A DNA stretch of 9,768 bases from Planctomycetales bacterium. Lineage in GTDB: Bacteria > Planctomycetota > Planctomycetia > Isosphaerales > Isosphaeraceae. The stretch's first letter is position 1; each line of letters opens with the position of its first letter. The DNA is taken from contig DAHZZC010000960.1 of the NCBI GenBank assembly GCA_027435495.1, positions 1 to 9,768 on the forward strand, written 5' to 3'. Below the pieces are notes generated by a model. The model made no database searches. It worked only from the letters and a program-made list of their open reading frames with translations, and was not told the origin of the DNA. The position numbers and the translations under genes were made by a program. Shown in pieces: positions 1 through 6,321 of the stretch.

Positions 1-697
1 CCGACATCCCCGCACGGTCGAGCGCCTCGCGGAAAACCTTCCGATAGTGCGCCAGGCGATACGCGGCATCGTCAAGCGACCCACCGAACGCCCGCGATTC
101 ATCCAGATAAATCAGCGGGACCGCAACCTCGACCACGCTCATCTTCCGCGCCGCGGCCTGCACCCAAACTTGCAACGGCATCGCATAGCCGTCGTCGGTA
201 ATCTCGAATTGTTTCAGCGCCGAGGTCCGGTACGCCTTGAAGCCGCAAAAGGCGTCGGTAACATTGAGCCCGAGGCATTCGTTGAGCCACCGGGTGACCT
301 CGACATTGATCCGCCGGCGCTCCTCGGGCGGGCGCTGGGACGGGTCGAAGACCTGCAAATATCGGCTTCCGGAGACGATCTCGGCATCGGCCAGCCGGGC
401 GGCGACGTCGGGGATCATCGAGGGCTCATGCTGGCCGTCGCAATCGAGGGTGACCAGGCCGTCGTACCGGCCCTCAATGGCGGCCTGGAAGGCCGACTGC
501 AACCCGGCTCCATATCCCCGGTTGCGCTCGTGGCGGATGGTCTGGATCGTCGGGAACTTGCGGAGCAGTTCGGGTGTTCGATCGCTCGATCCGTCGTCCA
601 CGACCAGGACATCACCCGCATACCGGAGCACCTCGGAGAGCACCGGTTCGAGGTATTTCTCCTCGTTGTAGACGGGGATGGCGGTGAGGAGGTGCAT
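1..697 (-). CDS. GT2 family glycosyltransferase (3' end outside window)
   Basis: Partial gene: 232 codons are visible from an ATG at 697-695 and the frame is still open at base 1. The product is a GT-A fold family 2 glycosyltransferase of the polyprenol-phosphate (dolichol-phosphate mannose synthase-like) type, which moves a sugar from a nucleotide donor to a lipid or polysaccharide acceptor at the cytoplasmic membrane face. Visible motifs are the opening strand with IPVYNEE (residues 7-13), VVDDGSSDRTPE (32-43), the metal/nucleotide site DCDGQHEP (85-92, a variant of the common DADGQH), GSRY (110-113) and DAFCGFKAYR (148-157). No membrane segment is seen in the part present; a C-terminal one could lie outside. 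The ATG was chosen because it directly precedes the first beta-strand; no strong Shine-Dalgarno is seen. It lies 266 bp downstream of the PEP-CTERM gene on the same strand. Acceptor and sugar cannot be told from sequence. Confidence 0.9.
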   Translation of the reverse strand, partial: MHLLTAIPVYNEEKYLEPVLSEVLRYAGDVLVVDDGSSDRTPELLRKFPTIQTIRHERNRGYGAGLQSAFQAAIEGRYDGLVTLDCDGQHEPSMIPDVAARLADAEIVSGSRYLQVFDPSQRPPEERRRINVEVTRWLNECLGLNVTDAFCGFKAYRTSALKQFEITDDGYAMPLQVWVQAAARKMSVVEVAVPLIYLDESRAFGGSLDDAAYRLAHYRKVFREALDRAGMS

Positions 698-871
698 GAT
701 GGGATCGGGGCGCCGATTGTGTCCGAAATCGATGAAAATCCGGGGAAGCGAGCCCCCGCATTGTAGGACACGAGGGGCGAAAGTCAACGAACGCGGACCC
801 ACCGGGCAGGCCGTGATGCAACGATGGAACGTTCCGATCGTCCCCGATGGGCTCTGGCATCTGATCCGAGG

Positions 872-891
872 CCCGGACCGCGTCGTCCGGG
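872..891 (-). terminator. GC-rich hairpin in the gap between two minus-strand genes
   Basis: A perfect 7-bp stem (CCCGGAC at 872-878, GTCCGGG at 885-891) with a 6-nt loop. It lies between the stop of the PEP-CTERM gene and the start of the glycosyltransferase. There is no T-run after it on the minus strand, so it may be a weak terminator or only chance pairing in GC-rich DNA. Confidence 0.25.
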
Positions 892-922
892 ACGGAACGG
901 GCGGGAAGATGGCGACCACCGA

Positions 923-940
923 GAGGCGCCGCCGCGCCTC
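923..940 (-). terminator. Possible terminator hairpin after the PEP-CTERM gene
   Basis: A perfect 7-bp stem (GAGGCGC at 923-929, GCGCCTC at 934-940) with a 4-nt loop, 23 bp beyond the stop codon of the PEP-CTERM gene in the direction of transcription. A second hairpin follows at 872-891. Neither has a U-tract, so the assignment rests on position and stem quality alone. Confidence 0.35.
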
Positions 941-963
941 CTCCGTGGGATTTCCGCCGGTCG

Positions 964-2031
964 TCAGCTCGCGCGCCGCCGCCAGGCCCGCGCAACGATC
1001 GGCAGAGCGAGGCCCAGCAGGATCAGGCTCGACGGCTCGGGGACCGACGCGGGGGCGAGTCGGTCGATCGTCAGCACGCCGTCGCCGCCGTTGCTGATGC
1101 GCAAAGATCCCGTCCCGCCAGCCAGGTTGGCGAAGTTCCCGCTCCCTGAGGCCGTGAAGGAATCGGTCTCGATCAGGATACGTCCCCCGCCACCGCCGCC
1201 CGTTAGGACCGGATCAGTGCCAACATAACCCGAACCCCCTGTACCCATACCCCCATTACCACCGCTGACGTCCAGGACATCGGAACCGACGAGACTTACG
1301 GTGCCGGCATGAAGAAAGATCCCTCCGCCGCCCCCGCCGCCGCCGTCGAGGAAGTTGGTGCCGCCAACCGCCGAGATCGTGCCGCCATTGATGCTCAGCA
1401 AACCGATAGCTCCGATCTCGATGGCTCCTCCACCGCCGCCGCCCACAGTGGAAACGCCACCGCCACCACTGCCACCGACGAGTTGAAGGCCCAGATTCCC
1501 GTACGGCTGTCCGGTGCTCGCGGAGCCGAACCCATAGCCGGCACCGCCGAACCCTCCGCCACCGCCGACCACGCCGCCGACCCCACCCCCGGGGCCGTCC
1601 CCGGCACCGCCCTGACGACCGCCGGCATAGCCTCCCGGCCCGGCGATCCCACCGCCCCCGAATCCGACGCCACCATCGAGATTGACCATCGTGTCGGTGA
1701 GACTGATGCCGCCGCGCGAGAGGAGCGCCAGCGGGGCATTCCCGATCGTGTTGAAGTACGCGCCGCTGAGCGTAATCTCACTAAAGTCGAAGACAGCGAC
1801 CCCGTTCGACGTCACCCCCGTCGATAAAACCGCCCCGTTTGAGTCATCGGTCAGCGTGTCGTTCGTTGTGTTGAATGTGTATCCTCCATAGGAATTGTTG
1901 CTCGTGATATCGAGCGTCCCCAGCGACGCGAAGGCATTCGGGTCGAGCGGACCGGCCTCCGCCCTCGGCGTCCCCATCGCCACCGCCAGCGCCATCGGGA
2001 GCGCCAGCACGGTCGTCATCGGTCGCCTCAT
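964..2031 (-). CDS. Glycine-rich exported protein with PEP-CTERM sorting signal
   Basis: A 355-residue exported protein of unknown role. Residues 1-26 form a signal peptide (MRRPMTT, a hydrophobic stretch, then a likely cut after AEA26). Residues 27-115 are a Ser/Thr/Asn-rich beta-type region. Residues 120-320 are glycine-rich, with blocks of six to eight glycines at 197-202, 230-237 and 278-283. Each block is followed by a short hydrophobic strand (AIEI, GIFL, RILI) and a Ser/Thr strand, which suggests stacked beta-rungs. The C-terminus (330-355) is a typical PEP-CTERM signal: VPEP, a hydrophobic helix, then Arg-rich AWRRRAS. In this family, exosortase recognises and processes that tail during export to the surface or exopolysaccharide matrix. 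An upstream ATG at 2064 is in frame, but the one at 2031 is preferred. It has AGGAAAGGGA with 7-nt spacing upstream and starts the signal peptide directly. The nearby glycosyltransferase fits an envelope context, but co-function is inference. Confidence 0.9.
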   Translation of the reverse strand: MRRPMTTVLALPMALAVAMGTPRAEAGPLDPNAFASLGTLDITSNNSYGGYTFNTTNDTLTDDSNGAVLSTGVTSNGVAVFDFSEITLSGAYFNTIGNAPLALLSRGGISLTDTMVNLDGGVGFGGGGIAGPGGYAGGRQGGAGDGPGGGVGGVVGGGGGFGGAGYGFGSASTGQPYGNLGLQLVGGSGGGGVSTVGGGGGGAIEIGAIGLLSINGGTISAVGGTNFLDGGGGGGGGIFLHAGTVSLVGSDVLDVSGGNGGMGTGGSGYVGTDPVLTGGGGGGRILIETDSFTASGSGNFANLAGGTGSLRISNGGDGVLTIDRLAPASVPEPSSLILLGLALPIVARAWRRRAS

Positions 2032-2084
2032 CGAATCGTCCCTTTCCTGTTGCCGACTCGGCACGTCCCAAAATGCGCGTGGGC

Positions 2085-2105
2085 GGCCGGGGCCCTCGCC
2101 CGGCC
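2085..2105 (-). other. GC hairpin in the leader of the PEP-CTERM gene
   Basis: A perfect 7-bp stem (GGCCGGG at 2085-2091, CCCGGCC at 2099-2105) with a 7-nt loop. It lies between the candidate promoter (2186-2191) and the start codon at 2031, so it would be in the 5' leader if that promoter is used. No known riboswitch architecture is recognised. Confidence 0.3.
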
Positions 2106-2185
2106 TTCATCTCTCCGCAGCGTTCTCGACGCGCCGCTGTCGGCTGCATCGGGACGGCCCGGCACGGTCTTGTGTGCCATCCCAT

Positions 2186-2191
2186 ATTATA
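2186..2191 (-). promoter_or_regulatory. Candidate -10 element for the PEP-CTERM gene
   Basis: A perfect TATAAT on the minus strand inside a short AT-rich island in otherwise GC-rich divergent DNA. The best -35 candidate is a poor TTCGCG about 18 bp upstream (2210-2215). It would give a leader of roughly 150 nt before the ATG at 2031. The island also reads TATTAT on the plus strand (2185-2190), so it could serve the divergent surface-protein gene. Confidence 0.35.
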
Positions 2192-2446
2192 CAACAACCC
2201 ATGCACACGCGCGAAGGGGCCTGAATCCAATCCTCCTCGTTCCCATGGATCCGCTCTCGATGTCCGCGGATCATCCGCCCCGCCCGACCTCGCGATCGAG
2301 GCCATCCCTCACGCGCGAGTTCTCCTCCCCCGCCGCGCCGTCCTAGATTACCTCGTATCGCAACGGCCGCTTCCCGGATGCGAACGTCCAGATCGGGCAC
2401 CGATCACCTAGCCGACCACTCCCGACACAAGGAGGAAACACCCTCG

Positions 2447-3928
2447 ATGAAGGCCACACCTGCCCGCCGCCGCCCCCGCACCCGACGATTCGAGGCGCTT
2501 GAAACCCTGGAATCTCGCGAGCTTCTCAGCACGTTCACCGTGACGAGTCTCAAGGCCAGCGGTCCGGGGACATTCCGACAGGCGATCCTTTCGGCCAACG
2601 CTCATCCGGGCGCCGACACCATCGACTTCGCCGTCGACGGGACGATCCAGACCGGCCGTCGCTCGCTCCCCGCCATCACGAGCCCGGTCGCGATCGACGG
2701 CACCTCGGCGCCTCACTTCAACGGCTCGCCGGTCGTCACGGTGAACTTCCAGGGATCGAACGGGCTCCGATTCGCACCGGCGTCGGATGGATCGACCCTT
2801 CGATCGCTGGCGCTGGTGCGCGCCGGTGGTGCGGGCGTGACGCTCGCCTCCTCGAACATCACCGTGCAGGGGAACGACATCGGCGTCCTCGCCAATGGGA
2901 CCACTCGCGCTGGCAATCACGGCGACGGGATCAAGATCCTGGCCACGTCGCATGGCGACCTCATTGGCAAGCTCGATCCGGTGACGGGGATCACCTACTA
3001 CAACTCCAATGCGGTCGGCCTGCAACCGGTCTCGGGCTGGCAGGGAATCCGCGATTCCGGGACGCCCGGCCAGTACCTGATCACCGGGACCTCCGGCACC
3101 AACGGCCTGCTCTACATCGGCCCGATCTCGGGCGCCGGCGGGACGAGCTACGCCGTGAACTACCCGGGCGCGACCTCGACGAGCCTTTACGGACCTGATG
3201 TCGTCGCGGGGAATATCCTCCGGCTGGTCGGTAGCTACAAGACGGGGAACGGGCAGGTTCAGGGGTTCTCGTTCCAGGGGACGACCGCCGACCTTTCCAA
3301 CCCGGCCAGTTATCAGACGATCGATTATCCGGGTGCCTCGATCACCTACGTCCACAGCACGGCGGGGGGTCTCGCGGTCGGCAACGGCGGCGACGGCGCT
3401 CCCTCGACCGATCACGCCTTCCTTTTCAATGTCGCGAACAGCCAGTTCACGGACATCGTCTATCCGGGCGCGACGACCACCTCGGCGTATGGGATCTGGT
3501 TCAACGGCGGGACGAGCTACACCATCGCCGGCGGCTACAACACGCTGGGCGGCTCTGGACTGCCGACCGCCGCGGCCTACCTGGTCGACTATGACGCCTC
3601 AACCGGCCAGTTTTCCAACTGGTCCTCGTTCTCCGGCCCGGGCGTCTCGCCGACCGGCTCGGCCGTCGGCACTCACTTCGAGGGGATCAGCGGACCTCAG
3701 CAGGGCATCTACACCCTCGCCGCTGGCGTCACCGATCTCACCTCGGGCGCCCCTCTCGGTGCGTACCTGGCGACGGTTTCCCGGAATCCCGACGGCACCT
3801 TCGGACCGGCCGATTGGCTCCCGCTCCCCGATTACCCGGGCGCGACCGGTTCGCAGTTCTCCAACTCCGTCGCCGATAATCAGGTCGTCGGGATCGTCAC
3901 GACCAGCACCGGGCTCATCTCGTACTAG
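2447..3928 (+). CDS. Surface beta-helix protein, N-terminal part with inserted HAF-like propeller (ends at in-frame TAG)
   Basis: 493 residues ending at a TAG. Residues 1-30 are an Arg-rich leader and ETLESRELLS (19-28), a planctomycete LEPR-XLL-type N-terminal motif of large surface proteins. Next is TVTSLKASGPGTFRQAILSAN (31-51), the usual opening of cell-surface beta-helix proteins, followed by beta-helix rungs (about 60-174) including NGTTRAGNHGDGIKI and DLIG. From about 175 the character changes. YPGA motifs recur at 239, 294, 339 and 463, each followed by a Ser/Thr-rich strand and often by G(Y/N), FLF or FSF elements. This resembles HAF-type extracellular propeller repeats. The start at 2447 is chosen for AAGGAGG 11 nt upstream and because the motif begins there; the in-frame ATG at 2378 lacks support. 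The frame continues beyond the TAG into 497 more beta-helix codons, so this is probably the first half of a broken or interrupted gene. Substrate or adhesion target is unknown. Confidence 0.85.
   Translation: MKATPARRRPRTRRFEALETLESRELLSTFTVTSLKASGPGTFRQAILSANAHPGADTIDFAVDGTIQTGRRSLPAITSPVAIDGTSAPHFNGSPVVTVNFQGSNGLRFAPASDGSTLRSLALVRAGGAGVTLASSNITVQGNDIGVLANGTTRAGNHGDGIKILATSHGDLIGKLDPVTGITYYNSNAVGLQPVSGWQGIRDSGTPGQYLITGTSGTNGLLYIGPISGAGGTSYAVNYPGATSTSLYGPDVVAGNILRLVGSYKTGNGQVQGFSFQGTTADLSNPASYQTIDYPGASITYVHSTAGGLAVGNGGDGAPSTDHAFLFNVANSQFTDIVYPGATTTSAYGIWFNGGTSYTIAGGYNTLGGSGLPTAAAYLVDYDASTGQFSNWSSFSGPGVSPTGSAVGTHFEGISGPQQGIYTLAAGVTDLTSGAPLGAYLATVSRNPDGTFGPADWLPLPDYPGATGSQFSNSVADNQVVGIVTTSTGLISY
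3926..3928 (+). other. In-frame amber codon inside the surface-protein gene
   Basis: TAG is the only stop in one frame running from the ATG at 2447 to the TGA at 5420-5422. Reading through gives ISY-stop-ATVNTSFQLSNVISGNGG with no gap. It falls exactly where the inserted propeller ends and beta-helix rungs resume. One C-to-T change from CAG (Gln) would create it. The next bases (GCG) do not match the CARYYA-type leaky context known from amber readthrough, so mutation or sequencing error is the simpler reading. Confidence 0.9.
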
Positions 3929-3961
3929 GCGACGGTCAACACCAGCTTCCAGCTTTCGAAC

Positions 3962-5422
3962 GTGATCTCGGGGAACGGCGGCAACGGGATTGGGATCTAC
4001 GGCGCCTCGGGCAACCAGATCGCGATGAACAACATCGGGACCGACTTCACCGGAACCCGCGCCGTCGGCAACGCGAAGAACGGCATTCTGGTGACGAAGG
4101 GGGCGTCGCACAACCTGATCGGCGGGACGGCGAGCGGCGGCAACAACCCGACCGCCGGCGTGATCGTCCGGCCAACGCAGGGCAACCTGATCTCGGGCAA
4201 CCGGGGCGACGGCGTTTTGATCACCGGGGGCGCCACCGCCAACACGCTCAGCGGCAACTTCGTCGGCACGACCGCCAACGGAGACGCGGCGCTGGGGAAC
4301 CGAGGCGACGGCGTCGCGATCGTCCGGGCGAATGGGAACGCACTGATCGGCTGCCAGGTTCAGGACCATCCGTTCATTTATTACAACGTCCTCAGCGGCA
4401 ACGGCGGTAACGGCCTCCGGATCACCAATTCGAACAATACGACGGTCCAGGCCAACTTCATCGGCGCCGGCGCGAACAACGCAACCATCGTCGCCAATCG
4501 CCGAGACGGCCTGCTGGTCTCGGGCTCGTCGGCCAACACGCAGGTTGGCGGCGTGATCCCGCTCGGCAATGTGATCTCGGGGAACAACCAGAACGGGATC
4601 GAAGTGACGGGACGTGCCAGCGGGTTCACGTCGTTCAACACCTTCGGCGGCGTCTTCGCCTTTGCCGGGGCCGCGCCGAACCGTCGCGACGGCATCTTGA
4701 TCACGTCGAGCGGTGGGAACAACCAGATCCGCACCTGCATCATTGCGGGGAACGGCGGCAATGGAATTGAGATCGGCGGCCAGGCCACCGGCGTGCAGGT
4801 CACGCAGACGGCCACCGGGACCAACACGTCGATCAACGCGCCGATCCCGAACGGCGGCGACGGGATCAAGATCGACGGCCAGGCCCATCAGATTGCGATC
4901 GGCGGGTTCCAGCCGTCGGTCGAGCCGACGACGACCGCCTCGTCCAACGCCCGATACGGAATCCAGGTCGCCGGGCGTGCCCACGACATCGCGATCTTCC
5001 ACACCAACATCGGAACAAGCGCCATGGGGACGCAACCGCTGGGCAACGCGCTGGGCGGGATCGCGATCGGACCGGGGACGTCGTCGGTGACCATCGGCGG
5101 CGCGGCCCTTCCGTTCCAGGACACGATTCGATTCAACGCCGGGGCGGGCGTGATCATCCATTCGTCGAAGGGCGATCGGGTGTACGGCTCGGCGATCAGC
5201 AACAACGCCGGCGACGGCCTGACGCTGATCAAGGCGCGCCAGACGACGATCGGCGGGCCGCTCTCGTCCGGCCTGGGGAACCGGATCACCTCCAACGGCG
5301 GATACGGCCTGACGGCCCTCGGCGCCAGCAATGGCTCGGTGGTTCAGGGCAACACGATCGTGGGCAACACCCTGGGCGTCGTGAATATCAGCAGGGCCCG
5401 CGGCCTGACCTACATCCCCTGA
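3962..5422 (+). CDS. Surface beta-helix protein, C-terminal part (continuation after the TAG)
   Basis: Coding continues in the same frame from 3929 to a TGA at 5420-5422. The first possible start is the GTG at 3962, but it lies within a beta-helix rung (VISGNGGNGIGI), has no Shine-Dalgarno, and follows 11 coding-like codons. An independent gene start is therefore unlikely. The roughly 497 residues are right-handed parallel beta-helix rungs, with recurring NVISGNxxNGI, GDGI(K/L)I, NxIGG and IGTxxxGxxxLGN patterns, as in bacterial surface adhesin or polysaccharide-binding repeat proteins. No catalytic signature, membrane segment or C-terminal sorting signal is visible; it ends GLTYIP. GC3 bias and repeat quality match the first half, so any inactivation is recent. 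If translated only from 3962, the product would lack the N-terminal export region. It may be a pseudogene fragment, or the C-terminal half of a readthrough product. Confidence 0.8.
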   Translation: MISGNGGNGIGIYGASGNQIAMNNIGTDFTGTRAVGNAKNGILVTKGASHNLIGGTASGGNNPTAGVIVRPTQGNLISGNRGDGVLITGGATANTLSGNFVGTTANGDAALGNRGDGVAIVRANGNALIGCQVQDHPFIYYNVLSGNGGNGLRITNSNNTTVQANFIGAGANNATIVANRRDGLLVSGSSANTQVGGVIPLGNVISGNNQNGIEVTGRASGFTSFNTFGGVFAFAGAAPNRRDGILITSSGGNNQIRTCIIAGNGGNGIEIGGQATGVQVTQTATGTNTSINAPIPNGGDGIKIDGQAHQIAIGGFQPSVEPTTTASSNARYGIQVAGRAHDIAIFHTNIGTSAMGTQPLGNALGGIAIGPGTSSVTIGGAALPFQDTIRFNAGAGVIIHSSKGDRVYGSAISNNAGDGLTLIKARQTTIGGPLSSGLGNRITSNGGYGLTALGASNGSVVQGNTIVGNTLGVVNISRARGLTYIP

Positions 5423-5438
5423 TCCGGCCCGTTGAATC

Positions 5439-5476
5439 GCTCCATCGCGGGGTGTCCCAGCCGCCCGCGATGGAGC
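5439..5476 (+). terminator. Strong hairpin after the surface-protein gene
   Basis: A perfect 13-bp stem (GCTCCATCGCGGG at 5439-5451, CCCGCGATGGAGC at 5464-5476) with a 12-nt loop, starting 16 nt after the TGA. There is no T-run after it, but position and stem length make transcription termination or 3'-end protection the likely role. Confidence 0.55.
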
Positions 5477-5664
5477 ACGCCCGACCTCCATTCTTCCCCT
5501 CTCCACGCCCGTCGATCGTCCGGTCGATTGACCCTTCCGGCCCTGGGCCCCGGCACGCGGGTTGCCGACCTCGCCAGGACCCCGATAGCCATCCGGGTCG
5601 GGTCGTCGGTAAAATGAGGGGTCGAACCGATCGCTGGAGGGTTGTGTCCGCTCCGGTGGGGTTC

Positions 5665-5684
5665 GTCCTGGTCCCTGGTCCCAG
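5665..5684 (+). repeat. Short run of GTCCCTG-like heptamers
   Basis: Three consecutive units, GTCCTG, GTCCCTG and GTCCCAG, one of them a base short. The last can pair with the first (CCTGG with CCAGG) as a small hairpin. It lies about 60 bp before the chosen rsfS start. Three units are too few to exclude chance. Confidence 0.35.
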
Positions 5685-5742
5685 GAACATCAGCCGAAGG
5701 GGTGATCTGGCCCGGACCCTCTCGGCACACCGGAAAAATGGA

Positions 5743-6276
5743 ATGGTCGAGCAAAACCCGACGAACAGCCTGCCCGTTTCGGAAACCACCACCCCCCGAC
5801 GCACGCGGTCGCTCCGCACCCGAGACTCCCACGAGTTCCAGGACGAGGTTCCGCACCACGCCACCGATCGCCGAGAGCCGAACCGGATGGGCATCGCGCT
5901 GGAGCACGCCCGGCGCTGTGCTCGGATCGCCGACGACAACCGGGCGAAGGATATTATCCTGCTCGACCTCCACAAGGCGACCCCGCTGGTCGACTACTTC
6001 GTCATTGCCACTGCCGGCTCCCGACGACAAAGCAACGCCATCGTCATCGAGATCGACCAGGAGATGAAGAAGCTCGGCGAGCACAAGCTCGGCATCGAGG
6101 GTTCCGAGGAAGGACGCTGGACCCTCATCGACTACGGCGACTTCGTCGTCCACGTCTTCTCCCCCGAAGACCGGGTCTATTACGGGCTCGAAGACATCTG
6201 GGGCGATGCTCCACGCCTCGACTGGCAGGATTCCTCGGGCGCCGGGGCCGATCGCAAGGATGAGCCCGTCCGGTAA
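5743..6276 (+). CDS. rsfS: Ribosomal silencing factor RsfS
   Basis: RsfS (Iojap/YbeB/DUF143 family) binds ribosomal protein uL14 on the large subunit. It blocks joining with the small subunit and damps translation in starvation or stationary phase. The conserved domain spans about residues 49-163: MGIALEHARRCARIADDNRAKDI, then LLDLHKATPLVDYFVIATAGSRRQ, GIEGSEEGRWTLIDYGDFVVHVF and YYGLEDIWGDAP, all strong family signatures. The family is usually 105-130 residues; from this ATG it is 177, with a 48-residue polar extension. That extension has coding-like base bias (high GC3, lower GC2) and a weak GGA about 8 nt before the ATG. The ATG at 5887 gives a standard 129-residue protein with a weak GAGAG 9 nt upstream, so the start is uncertain. 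Its TAA lies within the first unit of a heptamer array, 45 nt before argS, with which it is probably co-transcribed. The usual nadD and proA neighbours are not in this window. Confidence 0.93.
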   Translation: MVEQNPTNSLPVSETTTPRRTRSLRTRDSHEFQDEVPHHATDRREPNRMGIALEHARRCARIADDNRAKDIILLDLHKATPLVDYFVIATAGSRRQSNAIVIEIDQEMKKLGEHKLGIEGSEEGRWTLIDYGDFVVHVFSPEDRVYYGLEDIWGDAPRLDWQDSSGAGADRKDEPVR

Positions 6277-6320
6277 TTGGTACTTGGTAATTGGGAATGG
6301 GTAATTGGTGACTGGGGATC
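6272..6320 (+). repeat. Degenerate heptanucleotide tandem repeat (GGTAATT)n between rsfS and argS
   Basis: Seven back-to-back 7-bp units of consensus GGTAATT: an exact match at 6272, 6286 and 6300, with variants GGTACTT (6279), GGGAATG (6293), GGTGACT (6307) and GGGGATC (6314). The first unit supplies the rsfS TAA stop, and the last ends one base before the argS ATG, so the array is the whole intergenic gap. GGGGA in the last unit is the only Shine-Dalgarno-like sequence for argS. Repeats of this type resemble the short tandemly repeated repetitive sequences described in cyanobacteria. Confidence 0.85.
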
Positions 6321-6321
6321 G

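Larger units (their letters stand above)
2032..2446. other. Divergent intergenic region, no gene seen
   Basis: 415 bp between the minus-strand PEP-CTERM gene and the plus-strand surface-protein gene. It must hold both promoters. It contains one AT-rich island with TATAAT, a GC hairpin near the PEP-CTERM start, and good Shine-Dalgarno sequences at both ends (AGGAAAGGGA for the left gene, AAGGAGG at 2429-2435 for the right). Open frames here have no protein-like composition or recognisable domain. Confidence 0.6.
5423..5742. other. Intergenic region before rsfS, no gene seen
   Basis: 320 bp holding the 13-bp hairpin at its left end and a short run of GTCCCTG-like heptamers (5665-5684). A weak -10-like TAAAAT lies at 5610-5615 without a convincing -35. 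The rsfS frame stays open back to a GTG at 5452. The upstream residues are Pro/Arg-rich and resemble random GC-rich translation, so I treat this part as non-coding. Confidence 0.5.

Noticed and set aside
47..766. Plus-strand open frame over the glycosyltransferase
   Set aside because: It is antisense to a frame with clear GT2 motifs and shows no family signature itself.
1309..1827. Plus-strand Ala/Asp-rich frame over the PEP-CTERM gene
   Set aside because: It is the complement of glycine-rich codons and has no start context or domain.
2408..3415. Minus-strand open frame antisense to the surface-protein N-terminus
   Set aside because: No recognisable domain, and the opposite strand carries clear motifs and a good ribosome-binding site.
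3926..3928. TAG reassigned as a sense codon in this organism
   Set aside because: Only one case is seen and no other gene in the window supports it. A point mutation or error is simpler, and no suppressor tRNA is visible here.
3599..5506. Long minus-strand open frame of 635 codons antisense to the surface-protein gene
   Set aside because: Arg/Asp/Val-rich composition typical of antisense frames in high-GC DNA, no domain, and full overlap with a well-supported beta-helix frame.
5452..5742. Extended RsfS start at the GTG at 5452
   Set aside because: The added residues look like random GC-rich translation, the start codon lies in the loop of a terminator-like hairpin, and the family is much shorter.
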